Shown piece by piece: positions 19,288 to 28,607 of a DNA stretch of 64,000 nucleotides. The notes below the pieces were generated by a model. That model was given only the letters and a program-made list of their open reading frames with translations, ran no database searches and had not been told where the DNA came from. A program made the position numbers and the translations under genes. The DNA is from Rhodoplanes tepidamans (GTDB lineage: Bacteria > Pseudomonadota > Alphaproteobacteria > Rhizobiales > Xanthobacteraceae), in contig NZ_JAUSUJ010000030.1 of assembly GCF_030813915.1 (NCBI RefSeq), positions 1-64,000 of the forward strand, in the 5' to 3' direction. Position 1 is the first letter of the stretch, and every line of letters starts with the position of its first letter.

Positions 19288-19649
19288 GGCTTGGTCACTC
19301 CGATGCGGTGGCGCCAGGTGCCGTACATGAAGCGGCGCTCGATGCCGTCGGCCGTGGCCACGATGTCGAAGACGTAGTCGGCCTCGCCGAGGGCCGCCAT
19401 CACGGTGCGGGGGATGTCGACGCCCAGCGTCGCGCCCGTGATGGTGAGTCGGCTGTCGGTCGTCGAGGCCTCCAGGTGGACGTTGCGGTCCTTCGCAGCC
19501 GTGCGCAGCTGCAGCTTGAAGGCGATGCCGGCGAGCGCCAGGTCGGCCGGCGGGTCGCCGGTCTGGACCAGGAAGCTCGTGCGGGCCCGCTCGTTCGAGT
19601 GTGTCTCGATGACGGCCTCGAAGAGTGGGAGCTGCAGGATGTTGGTCAC
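19284..19649 (-). CDS. Hypothetical phage tail-region protein
   Basis: A 121-residue protein (NILQLPLFEAVIETHSNERA, FKLQLRTAAKDRNVHLEAST, ADYVFDIVATADGIERRFMYGTW). Predominantly beta. Its place between the tail fibre and the tail spike, 4-bp overlapped with the latter, suggests a connector or fibre-attachment protein. Family not recognised. Confidence 0.7.
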   Translation of the reverse strand: MTNILQLPLFEAVIETHSNERARTSFLVQTGDPPADLALAGIAFKLQLRTAAKDRNVHLEASTTDSRLTITGATLGVDIPRTVMAALGEADYVFDIVATADGIERRFMYGTWRHRIGVTKP

Positions 19650-19663
19650 GGCCGGCAGTCCCT

Positions 19664-20863
19664 CTAGAGCCGGATGTAGATGCCGACCGTGATGGTCGGC
19701 TGCACCACCGAGAAGGCCTGGCTGGAGCCGCCGAGCGCCACCGTGGCGCCCGCGAAGGTGGCGGTCGCCACGGTCACGGTGGCCGAGTTGATGGTGATGC
19801 CGGTTGCCGCGGCGTCGGTCGGCTGTCCCTCCGTGGAGTTGATGACGATCGCCGAGCCGGGGCCGACGCCGGCGGCGTTCACCGGCGTGTTGGGCTTCCG
19901 GTACGGGTGGGTGTGGGTCGGGTCTGTGACCCCGTGGCCGTGCGAGTTGAGCGTGATGCTCAGTGTGCCGCTCGGGGTGTGGGGGATCGCCGGCAGGTTG
20001 GCCGTGACCAGGCTGGCCGACTGCAGGCCGCCGGCGGCGCCCAGCACGGTGCCGTCCGCCCCCAGATAGGTCGCGGTCAGGCGCCCGGAGTCGCTGTTGC
20101 CCATGTCCCCGAGCCCGGCCTGCACGCGGCCGCGGGCGTCGGGCAGCGTCAGCACCTTGCCGGCCGCCCAGTCGGCCGCCGCGGTGGCGCCGCGGCCGCC
20201 GGTGACCGTGAGATTGGTGTCGGCCCAGTACAGCTCGTAAAGGCGCCGGCAGTCGCTCGCCGCCCGCTCGGTGGCCCCCGAGCCGGCCGCGCCGATGGAG
20301 CGGCCGTTCTTGCGTACGTAGCCGGCCAGCGTGCCGGTCGCGTGGCGCGTGACCTCGTCGCCGGTGCGGCCGTCGACGCGCGGGATCTGCATCGACGTCC
20401 CGTCGAAGGACAGCCGCGCGACCTGGCCGGCCACGAGGTCGTAGGGCGCCAGCGCCGTGCCGTCGTGCCGCACCAGCGGATAGGTGCCGACCAGGCTGCC
20501 GTTGTTCGACACCTGGATGGTCGCCGCATAGGTGACGCTGTTCAGCACCTTGACCTTGATCGACTTCCCGGCCGCGAGCGTGAAGCCGGGCGTCGCGAGG
20601 TCGACCACCAGGGCATTCTCGGTCCCCGTGTCGGCCGCGTAGGGCTCGCCGACCAGGGCCTTGATGGCCTTCAGCACCTGCGCGCGGTCGGACGAGAGCG
20701 CGAGGCCGGCGCCCTCGACGACGCCGGCCAGCTCCTCCTGCACGTCGTTGAGAAACTGCTCGGTGACGGCCGTGCCGGGCAGGCCGGCCGCCGTGTTGCG
20801 GCCGCGGAAGCCGAGCTTGCCGGTCGCGATCTCGACCGCGTTGGCGCCCTCGATCCGTCTCAT
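19664..20863 (-). CDS. Tail fibre protein
   Basis: A 399-residue fibre. The N-terminus (MRRIEGANAVEIATGKLGF, AVTEQFLNDVQEELAGVVEGAG) is typical of Mu-like fibres that attach to the baseplate; the C-terminal half has the collar-like features of phage tail collar domains (LTLPDARGRVQAGLGD) and a His-rich part (SHGHGVTDPTHTHPY). Beta-rich Gly/Thr/Val tip at the end (PTITVGIYIRL). It follows the DUF2313 gene, as in Mu. Confidence 0.85.
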   Translation of the reverse strand: MRRIEGANAVEIATGKLGFRGRNTAAGLPGTAVTEQFLNDVQEELAGVVEGAGLALSSDRAQVLKAIKALVGEPYAADTGTENALVVDLATPGFTLAAGKSIKVKVLNSVTYAATIQVSNNGSLVGTYPLVRHDGTALAPYDLVAGQVARLSFDGTSMQIPRVDGRTGDEVTRHATGTLAGYVRKNGRSIGAAGSGATERAASDCRRLYELYWADTNLTVTGGRGATAAADWAAGKVLTLPDARGRVQAGLGDMGNSDSGRLTATYLGADGTVLGAAGGLQSASLVTANLPAIPHTPSGTLSITLNSHGHGVTDPTHTHPYRKPNTPVNAAGVGPGSAIVINSTEGQPTDAAATGITINSATVTVATATFAGATVALGGSSQAFSVVQPTITVGIYIRL

Positions 20864-20873
20864 GTGCGGGACC

Positions 20874-21506
20874 TCATGTGCCAGACTCCGCGTAGGTGAA
20901 GACCGCCTCGGTGTGGGCCGGCTTGAGCCGGCCGATCTCGCATTCCAGATCGGACGGCTCGAACGAGTAGATGAGGTCGCCGGCCGCCAGCTCGCCGGCC
21001 TCCGCGACCTTCCAGAGCCCGAGCGGCAGCTGCACCGAGAAGGTGAACGCCTCGGAGATCCCGACGATCTCGTCGCCGGCCTCCAGGAGGCCGGCCTGCG
21101 ACACCACCAGGTTGGTGATGACGATCGGGGTGCCGCGCTTCTCGGCGACCCCTTCGAAGTAGAGCCGGCTCGCGCCCCCGCGCGCCGTGTAGCGGCTGTG
21201 GGCGAGGCGGCGGCGCTCGTCGAGCGGCAGGGCCGCGATGTTGCGGCCGCACGGGTCGGCGCCGAGCAGCCGCTCGAAGTCCGGCAGCATCACGGTGGCG
21301 CTGCGCGGATCGACCTCGCGCATCAGCGCCTCGGCGGCCGCCTCGACCTCGGCGATGCCCTCGGCGAGCGGGCGCAGCACCGCGGCGAGCAGGCTGCTGC
21401 CGGCTCCGCCGGTGCCGGCTGCGCCGGTCGTGCCGGCCGGCCAGGCGGCGCCGCGCGGCAGCAGCGTCAGCATCTCGGCCCACACCTGGTCGGCGCTGCG
21501 GCTCAC
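20874..21506 (-). CDS. Baseplate/tail protein, DUF2313 family (Mu gp48-like)
   Basis: A 210-residue homologue of the Mu gp48/YmfQ family, small wedge-side baseplate proteins that lie between gpJ and the fibre. RSADQVWAEMLTLLPRGAAW, PRSATVMLPDFERLLG and EKRGTPIVITN fit. Starts with GTG overlapping the baseplate J stop as GTGA, so the two are probably translationally coupled. Confidence 0.83.
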   Translation of the reverse strand: MSRSADQVWAEMLTLLPRGAAWPAGTTGAAGTGGAGSSLLAAVLRPLAEGIAEVEAAAEALMREVDPRSATVMLPDFERLLGADPCGRNIAALPLDERRRLAHSRYTARGGASRLYFEGVAEKRGTPIVITNLVVSQAGLLEAGDEIVGISEAFTFSVQLPLGLWKVAEAGELAAGDLIYSFEPSDLECEIGRLKPAHTEAVFTYAESGT

Positions 21507-22591
21507 AGGCTCCCCCAGGTGAGGTCGCCCGGAACGGGCAGCTCGGTGTCGGCCATGACGACGTCGTCGGCCGGGGCGAGCAGCTGGTGCGCATACTCGC
21601 CGTCGGCCGAGGAGATCGCCTCGGAGAGGCGCGAGCGCCGCACCGTGCCGCCGATCGCGGCGTCGCGCGCATAGGTGACGGCGAGCGCCGCCGCGATGCC
21701 TTCGCGCACCCGCGTCTCGTCGGGGTCGATGGCGATCTGGTGGTCGATCTCGACCAGGGTGACCGGGAGCACGAACAGGTCGCTCATGCCGAGCGGCGCC
21801 TGGCCGGCCAGATACTCGGCGATCGCCTGGATCTCGGTGGAGGTCGGCACCCGCGGCGCCGCCTTGGTGCCCATCGCCACCACCACGGTGACGCCGCCCG
21901 TGAAGCCGTTGGCGCGCACATGCGAGGCCGCGAAGCTGTTCTGCACCCACTGCTCGTAGTCGGCGGCGTTGCCGCCGTGCGCCGGCGCGCGGATGCGGGC
22001 CAGGATGCGGGCCAGCATGTCGTCCAGGCTCTCGCGGTCGGCGCCGCCGGCGAGCCCCTCCTGGCTCACCGCGATCGCCGTGACGCCGGCGATCGAGGCA
22101 TCGAGCGACAGCGCCGTGCCGGCGTCGAGATTGCCGTCGGGCCCGGCCTCCACGGCCTCGACGGCGAGCTGCAGCGTGCCCTCGACCGTGACGGTGCCGC
22201 CCTCGGTGGTGACATAGGCGACGCCGGCCGGGGACTGCAGCTCGGTGCCGGCCTCGATCCCGACGCCCGGCGTCGCGATGATCTCGACAAGGCCGATCGC
22301 CCGGGTTGCGGCCCGCCGGTAGATGCCCCAGATGTCGCCGTGCCGCTCGATCAGCTCGTCGGCCGCCGTGTCGGGCAGGTACTGCCGGGCCCACCACGCC
22401 TGGTGCAGATGGACCTCGTACAGCTCCATGGCCTGCACGCGCAGGAGCGCGGCGATCACGCCGCGCGGCGAGCGCACCGCCCGGGCCACCGCGGCCGGCG
22501 AGGCGTCCGGCCGGGCGACCAGGATGGCCGCCTCCATGCGGGCCTCCTGGCGCCGGATCAGCTCGGTCGGGGTCGGCACCGGCCAGGGCAT
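21503..22591 (-). CDS. Baseplate J-like protein (Mu gp47)
   Basis: A 362-residue wedge protein of the phage baseplate, building the ring that links tube to fibres. The family's conserved region includes EIIATPGVGIEAGTELQSPAGVAY, LDDMLARILARIRAPAHGGNAADYEQW and VLPVTLVEIDHQIAI. Stop and start of neighbours overlap at one base (TGATG) with gp46. Order gp45-gp46-gp47-gp48 is Mu-like, with one extra gene. Confidence 0.9.
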   Translation of the reverse strand: MPWPVPTPTELIRRQEARMEAAILVARPDASPAAVARAVRSPRGVIAALLRVQAMELYEVHLHQAWWARQYLPDTAADELIERHGDIWGIYRRAATRAIGLVEIIATPGVGIEAGTELQSPAGVAYVTTEGGTVTVEGTLQLAVEAVEAGPDGNLDAGTALSLDASIAGVTAIAVSQEGLAGGADRESLDDMLARILARIRAPAHGGNAADYEQWVQNSFAASHVRANGFTGGVTVVVAMGTKAAPRVPTSTEIQAIAEYLAGQAPLGMSDLFVLPVTLVEIDHQIAIDPDETRVREGIAAALAVTYARDAAIGGTVRRSRLSEAISSADGEYAHQLLAPADDVVMADTELPVPGDLTWGSL

Positions 22592-23058
22592 CAGCCGATC
22601 CTCTGGTTGACCGTGACGGTGCGGCCGTCGACCGTCACGGCGATCGCGAGCCAGCCCCGGCGCAGCCACTCGGCCGCCACCACGGCCGCCGTGCCGGTCT
22701 CGTCGCGCACCCAGGCGAAGGCCTCGCGGGTCCACTCGGCCGCGAAGCGCGGGGTGAGGTCGCCGCCCTTGGCGCGGGCGAGCAGCCACAGGCGGGAGCC
22801 GATGCGCCGGCCGAAGGCGTCGAGCGCGTCGCCCGGCCAGCCGCGCCGCGCGCCGATCGCCGCCGCCGGCGCGGCGCCGGCGACCGTGCCGTCGGGCAGC
22901 GTGTCCTCGGCGCGCGCCCGGCGGTCGCTGAGCAGCGACACCAGCATCGGGGTCGCCGGCGTCTCGTCGAGGACGAGGTCGCCGTCGTCGCCGAGCACCA
23001 GGTCGCAGCGCCGCGTCGCCGGGTCGTAGACGAGGGCGAGGTCGAGCCAGTCGGTCAC
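22591..23058 (-). CDS. Phage GP46 family baseplate protein
   Basis: A 155-residue baseplate protein of the gp46 (W/gp25-like) family. It has the typical beginning DWLDLALVYDPATRRCDLVLGDDGDLVLDETPATPMLVSLL and a mid-region SRLWLLARAKGGDLTPRFAAE. GTG start overlapping the previous stop as GTGA. Confidence 0.85.
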   Translation of the reverse strand: MTDWLDLALVYDPATRRCDLVLGDDGDLVLDETPATPMLVSLLSDRRARAEDTLPDGTVAGAAPAAAIGARRGWPGDALDAFGRRIGSRLWLLARAKGGDLTPRFAAEWTREAFAWVRDETGTAAVVAAEWLRRGWLAIAVTVDGRTVTVNQRIG

Positions 23059-23456
23059 GACGCGGTGGCCTCCGCCGCCGCGGCGATGGCCGCCTGCTCG
23101 GCCCGGAACGCCTCCAGGCGTGCCTCCTGGGCCGCCTCGGCCTCCCGCTCGGCGGCGAGCCGGGCCTCCTCGGCCTCCTGCCAGTCCTCGTAGCGCGTGA
23201 GGTCGGTCGCCTCGGCCTCGTGGCTCGCATCGAGGCGGCGCCCGATCTCGGCCTGCCAGGCGTCGAGCCACGGCTTGACCGTGCGCGGATCCCGGAACGT
23301 GCCGGGCGCGCTGCCGCCGGCGACGGCGCCGACCAGGTCGGGCCCGTGCCACTGGATCTGCGTGGCGTCGGTCGGCGGCCAGGCGCTCTCCTCGATCCGC
23401 AGCGGCAGGCCGTCGACCACGACGGTCCGGTCCGCGACGTTCACGATCACCTGCAT
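23055..23456 (-). CDS. Hypothetical tail protein with C-terminal coiled coil
   Basis: A 133-residue product, first part beta-like (MQVIVNVADRTVVVDGLPLRIE, GTFRDPRTVKPWLDAWQAEI), then a long helical stretch rich in Glu, Ala and Arg. It sits between gp45 and gp46 genes, a place where Mu itself has no gene. The coiled coil could be structural or a fusion to the baseplate hub. It is preceded by the third copy of a GC palindrome shared with other late gene blocks. Confidence 0.7.
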   Translation of the reverse strand: MQVIVNVADRTVVVDGLPLRIEESAWPPTDATQIQWHGPDLVGAVAGGSAPGTFRDPRTVKPWLDAWQAEIGRRLDASHEAEATDLTRYEDWQEAEEARLAAEREAEAAQEARLEAFRAEQAAIAAAAEATAS

Positions 23457-23513
23457 GGGGGCTCTCCTTCGATGAGGGCGCCAGTCTCGCGCGCGCGCGG
23501 GCCCGGCATCATG

Positions 23514-23527
23514 CCCGCCGCGGCGGG
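23514..23527. promoter_or_regulatory. GC palindrome in front of a late gene block (copy 3)
   Basis: CCCGCCGCGGCGGG, 58-71 bp upstream of the 23456 start, within an 87-bp intergenic gap of a region otherwise almost gap-free. The same palindrome stands before the endolysin and before the protease gene. Either a late-promoter or activator site, or a terminator hairpin with no U tract. Confidence 0.45.
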
Positions 23528-23543
23528 GGTCGATGCGACCTGG

Positions 23544-24137
23544 TCACGGGTCCGGGTCGGCGCCGACGGTCGGCAGGATCGAGCACTTGATGCCGCTCGC
23601 GTGCACGACCAGGCGGTGGCCGCCGGCGAGCAGCTTGGCCGCGGCGGCCGACACCCGGGCCGTGCTGGTGCCGACCTTCGCCTCGATCGCGGTGTCGGTG
23701 AGCGTCACGGTCACGTCGTCGCCGCGCTTCAGCACGAGCCCGGCCTCGTCGACCGTGATCTCGCCGTGTGGCGTGATCACCCGGTAGGCCTTGTGGGCCT
23801 GCACCTCGATCGTGCCGTCCGCCTTGACGTGCACGCGGCTGCCGTCGGCGCCGTAGAGCGCCGCCTCGCCTTCCTCGAGGAAGCCGAGCCGCACGCCGGG
23901 TGCCGACACCGGCAGCGCGACCAGGTCGCCCTGGTCGCCGCCGACCGCGAGCACCAGCACCAGGCCACCAGCCGGAGCCCGCGACGCGATGCCGAACGGC
24001 TGCAGCACCTCGACGCCGGCGCGGTCGTGGCCTTCGCGGATCGTCACGTCGACGAGCTGCGTCGCCTTGCCGTCGTCGCTCGACCGCACCACGGCCCGCG
24101 TGATCAGGCCGCGGATCATGTGCACGAGCTCGCGCAT
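23544..24137 (-). CDS. Baseplate assembly protein V (Mu gp45 spike)
   Basis: A 197-residue baseplate spike, the trimeric membrane-piercing tip, gpV/Mu gp45 family. Starts RGLITRAVVRSSDDGKATQLVDVTIREG; includes an OB-fold region (GGLVLVLAVGGDQGDLVALPV) and a repetitive beta C-terminus (GEITVDEAGLVLKRGDDVTVTLTDTAIEAKVG) like the beta-helix of phage spikes. The start is a one-base overlap with gpP's stop. Confidence 0.88.
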   Translation of the reverse strand: MRELVHMIRGLITRAVVRSSDDGKATQLVDVTIREGHDRAGVEVLQPFGIASRAPAGGLVLVLAVGGDQGDLVALPVSAPGVRLGFLEEGEAALYGADGSRVHVKADGTIEVQAHKAYRVITPHGEITVDEAGLVLKRGDDVTVTLTDTAIEAKVGTSTARVSAAAAKLLAGGHRLVVHASGIKCSILPTVGADPDP

Positions 24138-25321
24138 CACAACCTCGCCGCGGTCTTGTCGAGCGTGCCGCCCTTGTCCTGCTCGCTGTCGCCCTCGGGC
24201 AGCAGGTCGAAGGCCTGGGCGCCGACCAGCGCCAGGCGCGTCGTCTCGCCGTCCTGGTCGTCGAAGCCGTAGACGACGCCGCGGACCAGCATGTCGCGGC
24301 GCACACCCGCATAGGCGTCGTCGACGAACACCAGCTGATTGGGCTTCCACAGCCCGCCGGAGGGTCCTCGAAACCCCTTCGCGGTGTGCTCGATCACGCG
24401 GGACTTCGCCTTCGCGGTCCGTGCCATCCACTCGGCCACGGTCTTGGCCGGCGCCTTGTACGTGGTGGTGCGGCTCGGCGAGACGTGCGGGCGCCAGCGG
24501 CCGACGGCCTGGTCCTTGTAATGCCCCGTGATGATCACGCCGGCCTCCTCGGCTGCCTTGTCGGGCTTCACGGGCTCGGCTTGCGGCGCAGCCCGGGCGT
24601 CGAGCGGCGCCGCCGTGCGGTCGAGCTTTTGCCCCTTCTCGGCCTGCGACTGGACGAAGTAGTCGCTGAAGCGCTCGCGCCAGGAGAACCGGCCGGCGGA
24701 GCGGATCACGTTGCCGGGGAACACCAGATCGCCCGGGCCGCGGGTCTTGCCGCTGCGCGTGAGCACGATCCCGCCGACGCCGTCCGAGACGACCAGCACG
24801 GCGCGCTGGCGGGCCCACTTCTCGATCGCCGAGCGCACCGTCTCGCCGGCGTCGATCACGGCGCGGTCGAACTTCTCTCCGACGTCGACCTCGACCTTGA
24901 CGGCGAGGCCAAACGGCTCGACCAGCTTGCGCACCAGGGCGTCGAGCAACAGGCCCTTGTACTCGCTCGGCCCCTTGGGCTGTGCCGCGCAGTCGATCAG
25001 GTCGCCGGCCTTGTCGCGCCCGGCGATCGTCACGCGGCAGCCGTCCTCGCCGGCCTCGGTGTCGACGTCGTCGACCCACCCGACCAGCACCGGCTCGTCG
25101 TCGATCGTGACGGTGGCGGCGAGCCCGGGCGCCGGGCTCGCCATGGCCTCGACCAGCGAGGCATAGGGCCACGTCGCGGCCGATGCCTCCGGGTCGCGCA
25201 GCTCCAGCCTGATCGCGCCCGAGAGGTCGCCGAGGTCGCGGCCGATCTCGGCCGCGCTCCACTGGTCGTAGACCTCGCCGTCGAGATGCAGGGCGATCCG
25301 GCGCGTCGTGGCGAGCGTCAT
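24137..25321 (-). CDS. Baseplate protein gpP (Mu gp44, GPD-like hub)
   Basis: Hub protein of 394 residues, in the gpD/Mu gp44 fold. It contains VTIDDEPVLVGWVDDVDTE, a domain with DALVRKLVEPFGLAVKVEV, and the usual ending with FVDDAYAGVRRDMLVRGVVYGFDD. In the middle, around residues 205-275, is a less conserved stretch rich in Ala/Pro. ATGA overlap with the gpN gene. Confidence 0.88.
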   Translation of the reverse strand: MTLATTRRIALHLDGEVYDQWSAAEIGRDLGDLSGAIRLELRDPEASAATWPYASLVEAMASPAPGLAATVTIDDEPVLVGWVDDVDTEAGEDGCRVTIAGRDKAGDLIDCAAQPKGPSEYKGLLLDALVRKLVEPFGLAVKVEVDVGEKFDRAVIDAGETVRSAIEKWARQRAVLVVSDGVGGIVLTRSGKTRGPGDLVFPGNVIRSAGRFSWRERFSDYFVQSQAEKGQKLDRTAAPLDARAAPQAEPVKPDKAAEEAGVIITGHYKDQAVGRWRPHVSPSRTTTYKAPAKTVAEWMARTAKAKSRVIEHTAKGFRGPSGGLWKPNQLVFVDDAYAGVRRDMLVRGVVYGFDDQDGETTRLALVGAQAFDLLPEGDSEQDKGGTLDKTAARL

Positions 25322-26616
25322 GACGCCGGCGCCTCGGTCAGCACCTCGATCGGCTCGGGCGGCACCAGGCCGGGGTGGCGCAGGCCATTGCGGGTCACGA
25401 TGTCGTCGAGCATCGGCACGACGGCGCCGGGCTCGTCGCCGGCGAGGTGGTCGGCGACGAGCCACGCCGAGAGCGTGGCGGCGGGCGTCACCAGCACGAC
25501 CGCCGGCAGGCGGCCGATCGCCTCGTTGATGTCGCGGGCGACCGAGGCGCGCAGCGCCCCGAGCGCCGCCGTCAGCCCGGCGACCGCCTCGGGCCCGTCG
25601 GCCGCCAGCGGCACGGCCGCGGCCTCGACGGCATCGATGGCGGCGAACAGCCGGCTGCGCCAGCGCGCCGCCTCCTGGCGCGACTCGTGGTCGATCTCGG
25701 TGATCACCCGGGCGGCCTGGCTGGCGATCGCCGCGCTGGCGCCGAGCCGCACCGCCTGCTCGGGCCGGGACGTCGCCTCGAGGCCCAGCACCGCATCGAC
25801 CAGGCCGAGCAGCATGCCGGCGCCGTCGCGCGCTCCGAAGGTCTCGGCGTCGACCGTCTCGGCGACGGCGGAGCCGATCGCCGCCACCGGTGCGCCGATC
25901 GCCAGCGTCGCCACGGGCACGGTCAGCGCGGTGAGCGCGGCGGCGAGGGAGGCAGCGCTGTCGCGGCCGGCGGCCGCCTGCACGGCCGCATCGAGCCCGG
26001 CGAGCGGCCGCACCAGCACGGCCGTGAGCGAGGCGGCGCCGCGCTGCGCCCCCGCCGCCGTGGAGACCAGCGTCGCCACCTCGCGGGCGACGCCGCGCGC
26101 CGCCGACCACAGCGCCACCGGCAGCATGGCGGCGCCCGTGACGGTGGCGATCGGCACCGCCGCGGCGGCGAGCAGGCCGGAGACGGCGCCCAGCACGGCC
26201 GACAGGGTCGACGAGACGATGCTCGGCTCCGGCGTCGGGAAGAACCCGACCCGGAAGCGCGCCACGCGCAGCTCGCGGGCGGCGAACGAGATCGAGGCGG
26301 CCTCGGCCACCGTCACCCGCATCTCGCCGAGCCAGGGATGCAGCAGGATGCCGGGCCCGGGCGTCTGGCAGGCGACCCGCAGCGCCTCGGCCCGGGCCAC
26401 GTAGTCGTCGCCGACGATGACGCCGACGACGTCGACGACGCCGCGGTGGATGCCGAGATCGTCGATCGCGACGTCGTCGAGCCCGGGGAACAGCGTGCGG
26501 ATGGTGCGCCGCCCCGCCTCGTGCCGGGCGTCGGGGACCCAGAACCGCACGCCCCGGAAGGCGCCGGGCAGCAGGCCCGGCAGCATCTCGTCGAGTGCGG
26601 TGTCGAGCAGGCTCAT
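25318..26616 (-). CDS. DNA circularisation-type protein gpN (Mu gp43)
   Basis: 432 residues. The N-terminal part (GAFRGVRFWVPDARHEAGRRTIRTLFPG, DLGIHRGVVDVVGVIVGDDYVARAEALR) matches the DNA-circularisation N-terminus family to which Mu gpN belongs. In Mu it is a tail protein. The C-terminal two-thirds is Ala-rich and less conserved. The gene follows the tape measure protein by 4 bp. Confidence 0.83.
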   Translation of the reverse strand: MSLLDTALDEMLPGLLPGAFRGVRFWVPDARHEAGRRTIRTLFPGLDDVAIDDLGIHRGVVDVVGVIVGDDYVARAEALRVACQTPGPGILLHPWLGEMRVTVAEAASISFAARELRVARFRVGFFPTPEPSIVSSTLSAVLGAVSGLLAAAAVPIATVTGAAMLPVALWSAARGVAREVATLVSTAAGAQRGAASLTAVLVRPLAGLDAAVQAAAGRDSAASLAAALTALTVPVATLAIGAPVAAIGSAVAETVDAETFGARDGAGMLLGLVDAVLGLEATSRPEQAVRLGASAAIASQAARVITEIDHESRQEAARWRSRLFAAIDAVEAAAVPLAADGPEAVAGLTAALGALRASVARDINEAIGRLPAVVLVTPAATLSAWLVADHLAGDEPGAVVPMLDDIVTRNGLRHPGLVPPEPIEVLTEAPAS

Positions 26617-26620
26617 GGCG

Positions 26621-28450
26621 CTACGGCACCCACAGCATCTGCCCGCGGTCGGCCTCGATCGGCACGGCGCGGCTGTCGCTGGTGACGCTGGTGATCTTGG
26701 CGGGCCCGTCGACCTGCACGACGATCTTGCCGCCGACCTCCTGCTTCTGCGCGGTCGGGCCCGGGCCGTCGCGGGCCGGCCCCGCGGCCGAGGCCGCGGC
26801 GGCGACCAGGCCGCCGCCCGGGACCACGGCGGCGGCGCCGCGGATCAGCGGCCGGGCCCAGTCCGGGATCAGCCCCTCCCACCACGCCGCGATGCGGGCG
26901 CCGAAGCTCGTGAACGTGGTCTCGATCGAGGTCCAGAGACCCGCGAAGAAGCCCTTGATCGGCTCCCAGTATGTGTAGACGGCCATGGCGGCCCCCGTGA
27001 TGGCAGCAGCCAGTGCGGCGAAGCCGACCACGACCGGGCCTCCGATCAGCCCGACCAGGACTCCGATGCCCGCCGCGACGAAGCCGACGGCCTTGCCGAC
27101 CAGCCCGAGCCCCGCGGCCGCGAGAAGCAGCGATCCGCCCCAGCTCAGCACGGTGTCGACGCTGCCGGGCATCGCGGTGTCGAGCCACGCCACGACGGTC
27201 ATCACCTGCTGGAGGATCCAGGTCAGCCCGGCGAGGTTGGTCGAGAAGGCGTTGCCGACGCGCCGCATCGCCTGCTCGGCCGTCTCGGCGAAGACCTCGA
27301 TCCGGGCCGTCAGGCCCGCCATCCGCCCGGCCAGGTCGCGGGCGATGATCGCGGTGTCGGCCATGGCGATCGAGGCCTTGAACTCCTTGTACTTGTCGAG
27401 GTTGGCCAGAAACGGGATGATCGCGTCGAGGGCCTGCTTGTCGCCGAAGACCAGCTGGATCTTCGCGGCCGCCCCGATGCGCTCGAGGTGTGTGCGGACC
27501 TTCTCGAAGGCCTCGAGCTGGTTGGCCCCGCCGGCCGCCGCCTCGTCGTAGACCTTCTTCACCTCCTCGGCCGAGATGCCGGTCTTGTCGAACAGCTTCC
27601 GCATCGCCGCCTCGAAGGGGTTGAGGCCGCGGGCGGTGGCGTTCTGGATGGTCCCGATGATGTCGGTGTCGAACTCCTTCTTGAAGTTCTCGATCGTCTC
27701 CTTGCCGAAGAACTTCTGGAACAGGTTCGAGAGGTTGTTGGCGGCGACCGACGGGCTGCTCGTGCCGTACATCACGACCTGCAGGGCGGCGCCGAGCGTC
27801 GTGACCGCCTCCATGCCCGACATGCCGAACTTCTGGATGCCGGCCGTGAGCTCCGGCAGCTCCCGCGCCATGTCCTTGAACTCGAACCGGCCGAGCTTGC
27901 CCGCCGTGACCAGCTTGGCGAGCGCCGTCTCCATCTCGGCGACGGAGATCCTGAGGCTGTTCGACAGCGAGAACGAGGCTCGCGCCACGTCCATGACCTC
28001 GGCGCCGGCGGCCGTCGCCACCCGACCGACCGTGCGCATCAGCCCCTGCGCGGTCGGCAAATCGAGGCCCGACGAGACGAGGCTCTGCAGTGCCTTCGCC
28101 AGATTGATCGAGCGCTGGCCGACCTCGAACGACAGCTTCTCCATGGCGGGCCCGGCCGTGCCGATCATGGCCGAGAGCTTCTCGCCCGTCAGGTCTGCCG
28201 TGATGCCGATGTCGCGGACCACGGCATCGTAGGCGGCCGCCGCCTGCAGGGGCGCCGCGAAGGAGAGGCCGGCACCGATCGCGCCGACCGCACCGATGCG
28301 GGTGCCGAGATCGCCGACCCGGCGGGTCAGGTCGCCGATGCGGCCGCCGAGCGCGCCGAGCGCGCGGACCCGCCCCATCAGCCGCTCGATCGGGCCGGAC
28401 AAACGGTCGACCAGGCGCACCATGACGGAGAGAGCGAGCTGGCGGTTCAT
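26621..28450 (-). CDS. Tail tape measure protein (Mu gp42)
   Basis: A 609-residue protein that sets the tail length. The N-terminus is the usual TMP family region (RQLALSVMVRLVDRLSGPIERLMGRVR), with long helical segments and two strongly hydrophobic stretches (VGFVAAGIGVLVGLIGGPVV and neighbours, about residues 455-510), consistent with membrane insertion on infection. Starts a few bases downstream of the frameshifted tail chaperone. Confidence 0.85.
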   Translation of the reverse strand: MNRQLALSVMVRLVDRLSGPIERLMGRVRALGALGGRIGDLTRRVGDLGTRIGAVGAIGAGLSFAAPLQAAAAYDAVVRDIGITADLTGEKLSAMIGTAGPAMEKLSFEVGQRSINLAKALQSLVSSGLDLPTAQGLMRTVGRVATAAGAEVMDVARASFSLSNSLRISVAEMETALAKLVTAGKLGRFEFKDMARELPELTAGIQKFGMSGMEAVTTLGAALQVVMYGTSSPSVAANNLSNLFQKFFGKETIENFKKEFDTDIIGTIQNATARGLNPFEAAMRKLFDKTGISAEEVKKVYDEAAAGGANQLEAFEKVRTHLERIGAAAKIQLVFGDKQALDAIIPFLANLDKYKEFKASIAMADTAIIARDLAGRMAGLTARIEVFAETAEQAMRRVGNAFSTNLAGLTWILQQVMTVVAWLDTAMPGSVDTVLSWGGSLLLAAAGLGLVGKAVGFVAAGIGVLVGLIGGPVVVGFAALAAAITGAAMAVYTYWEPIKGFFAGLWTSIETTFTSFGARIAAWWEGLIPDWARPLIRGAAAVVPGGGLVAAAASAAGPARDGPGPTAQKQEVGGKIVVQVDGPAKITSVTSDSRAVPIEADRGQMLWVP

Positions 28451-28454
28451 GGCG

Positions 28455-28607
28455 TCACGCGTCCCTGCTCGCCTGCTGCCAGGCGCCGACGGCGCCCCAC
28501 CAGAACAGGACCTGGTCGATCGTCATGGCCTCCAGCTCGGCCGCGGCGAAGCCCGTGTTCGCCGCGAGGCCGCCGAGCTTCACCGGCCAGTCGTCGGGCC
28601 ACTCCCG
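28455..28607 (-). CDS. Tail assembly chaperone, -1 frameshift extension
   Basis: This frame lacks its own convincing start. It is reached when ribosomes slip at TTTTTTC (28613-28607) in the upstream gene, producing VNCFFREWPDDWP... and ending in GAWQQASRDA at 28455, four bases before the tape measure start. Overlapping frames with slippage before the tape measure are the rule in tailed phages (lambda G/GT, Mu 41/42). The long form is the chaperone thought to bind tape measure protein. Inference from the slippery site and position. Confidence 0.75.
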   Translation of the reverse strand, partial: REWPDDWPVKLGGLAANTGFAAAELEAMTIDQVLFWWGAVGAWQQASRDA